A DNA stretch of 64,000 bases from Apostichopus japonicus (Eukaryota; Echinodermata; Holothuroidea; Aspidochirotida; Stichopodidae). Each line of letters begins with the position of its first letter. Positions within the stretch are counted from its first letter, which is position 1. The notes below the pieces were generated by a model that saw only the letters and a program-made list of their open reading frames with translations, was not told the origin of the DNA and made no database searches. The position numbers and the translations under genes are program-made. The stretch covers positions 13,757,001-13,821,000 of the forward strand of contig NC_092566.1 of assembly GCF_037975245.1 (NCBI RefSeq), read 5' to 3'. Shown here piece by piece: positions 63,501-64,000 of the stretch.

Positions 63501-64000
63501 TAGAAACACAACATGGACAAATATAGTGTATTGTAATGGTCTACAACATTTTGTGCCTACAGTAATACATACAAAATAATGAAGTCACACGTAAACTTAC
63601 ACACAGGTTGTTCCCGTACAATGGTCAATATTCTTAATATACCTGCGTCAACATTAGCATCGAGTAGACGTGAACTAAGTGCTAAAACACAAGTTAAGAA
63701 TGAAGGCTACAGATTAAAATAGATTCTTGTACCGAGGAAATTGATTTTGACGTAGCCTTCACTTCCCCATCTACCGTTATTATTATTATTATTTTAAGGT
63801 CTAAGTAACATGTTACCTCAACGTATTGATTGCAGCGGACAATACGGCAAAAGTAATAACGTTCCCGCGATGGAATTATTAATATGTTGAAACGGTTTAA
63901 TCTAGTTGAACGTAAATCAAGGTTTAACAGAAGATTATTTTCTGCATGTTTTCAGCGTAACAAAATATGAACTTTATTAATGAGATAAATGAAGGTTTCC

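Larger units (their letters stand above)
54525..64000. other. DNA upstream of exon A: repeats, no gene seen
   Basis: Expected to hold the promoter and any 5' exon of the synaptotagmin-like gene, but I recognise neither. About half is the tandem-repeat and palindrome block at 55.97-62.13 kb. The stretches 54.5-55.9 and 62.2-64.0 kb are AT-rich with no convincing exon. Confidence 0.5.

Overview
This window is AT-rich animal genomic DNA: spliced, intron-dominated, and full of decayed transposons, tandem repeats and long G/C homopolymers. Nothing in it is prokaryotic (no operons, no dense coding). Repeat style and gene content suit a marine invertebrate, possibly an echinoderm such as a sea cucumber, but that placement is an inference.

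The host gene is on the minus strand. Four exons join with matching phases and GT/AG splice sites into the first ~369 residues of a synaptotagmin-15/17-like protein: exon A (54308-54524, start codon, Cys cluster), exon B (27194-27617, Ser/acidic linker with a PELY motif), exon C (22703-23045, C2A) and exon D (4653-4779, start of C2B). The gene spans at least 50 kb, and the rest of C2B was not found and probably lies beyond position 1. The introns are about 26.7, 4.1 and 17.9 kb. Most canonical Ca2+-binding aspartates in the two C2 domains are replaced, so the protein is probably Ca2+-independent.

The most unusual object sits inside the first intron, on the opposite strand: a ~5.3 kb element (34671-39961) with 23-bp terminal inverted repeats, TA at both ends, and subterminal regions crowded with AGTGCT/AGCACT motifs. 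It carries a spliced cargo gene (exons at 36092-36248, 36490-36572, 37537-37623 and 38134-38466) whose C-terminus resembles the uncharacterised conserved domain of SAMD3-like animal proteins. No transposase was seen.

Other mobile DNA includes two inverted copies of a TTAA-flanked MITE (one with a nested hairpin insertion), a hAT-type MITE with an 8-bp target duplication, a 173-bp MITE, a Penelope-like GIY-YIG fragment, hammerhead-like motifs, and a U2-snRNA-like chimera. Upstream of the synaptotagmin exon A (56-62 kb) is a repeat-dense block: a 66-bp minisatellite, a ~340-bp diverged repeat, an 86-bp perfect palindrome between AT microsatellites, and a ~2 kb satellite of 53-bp monomers organised into a ~213-bp higher-order repeat.
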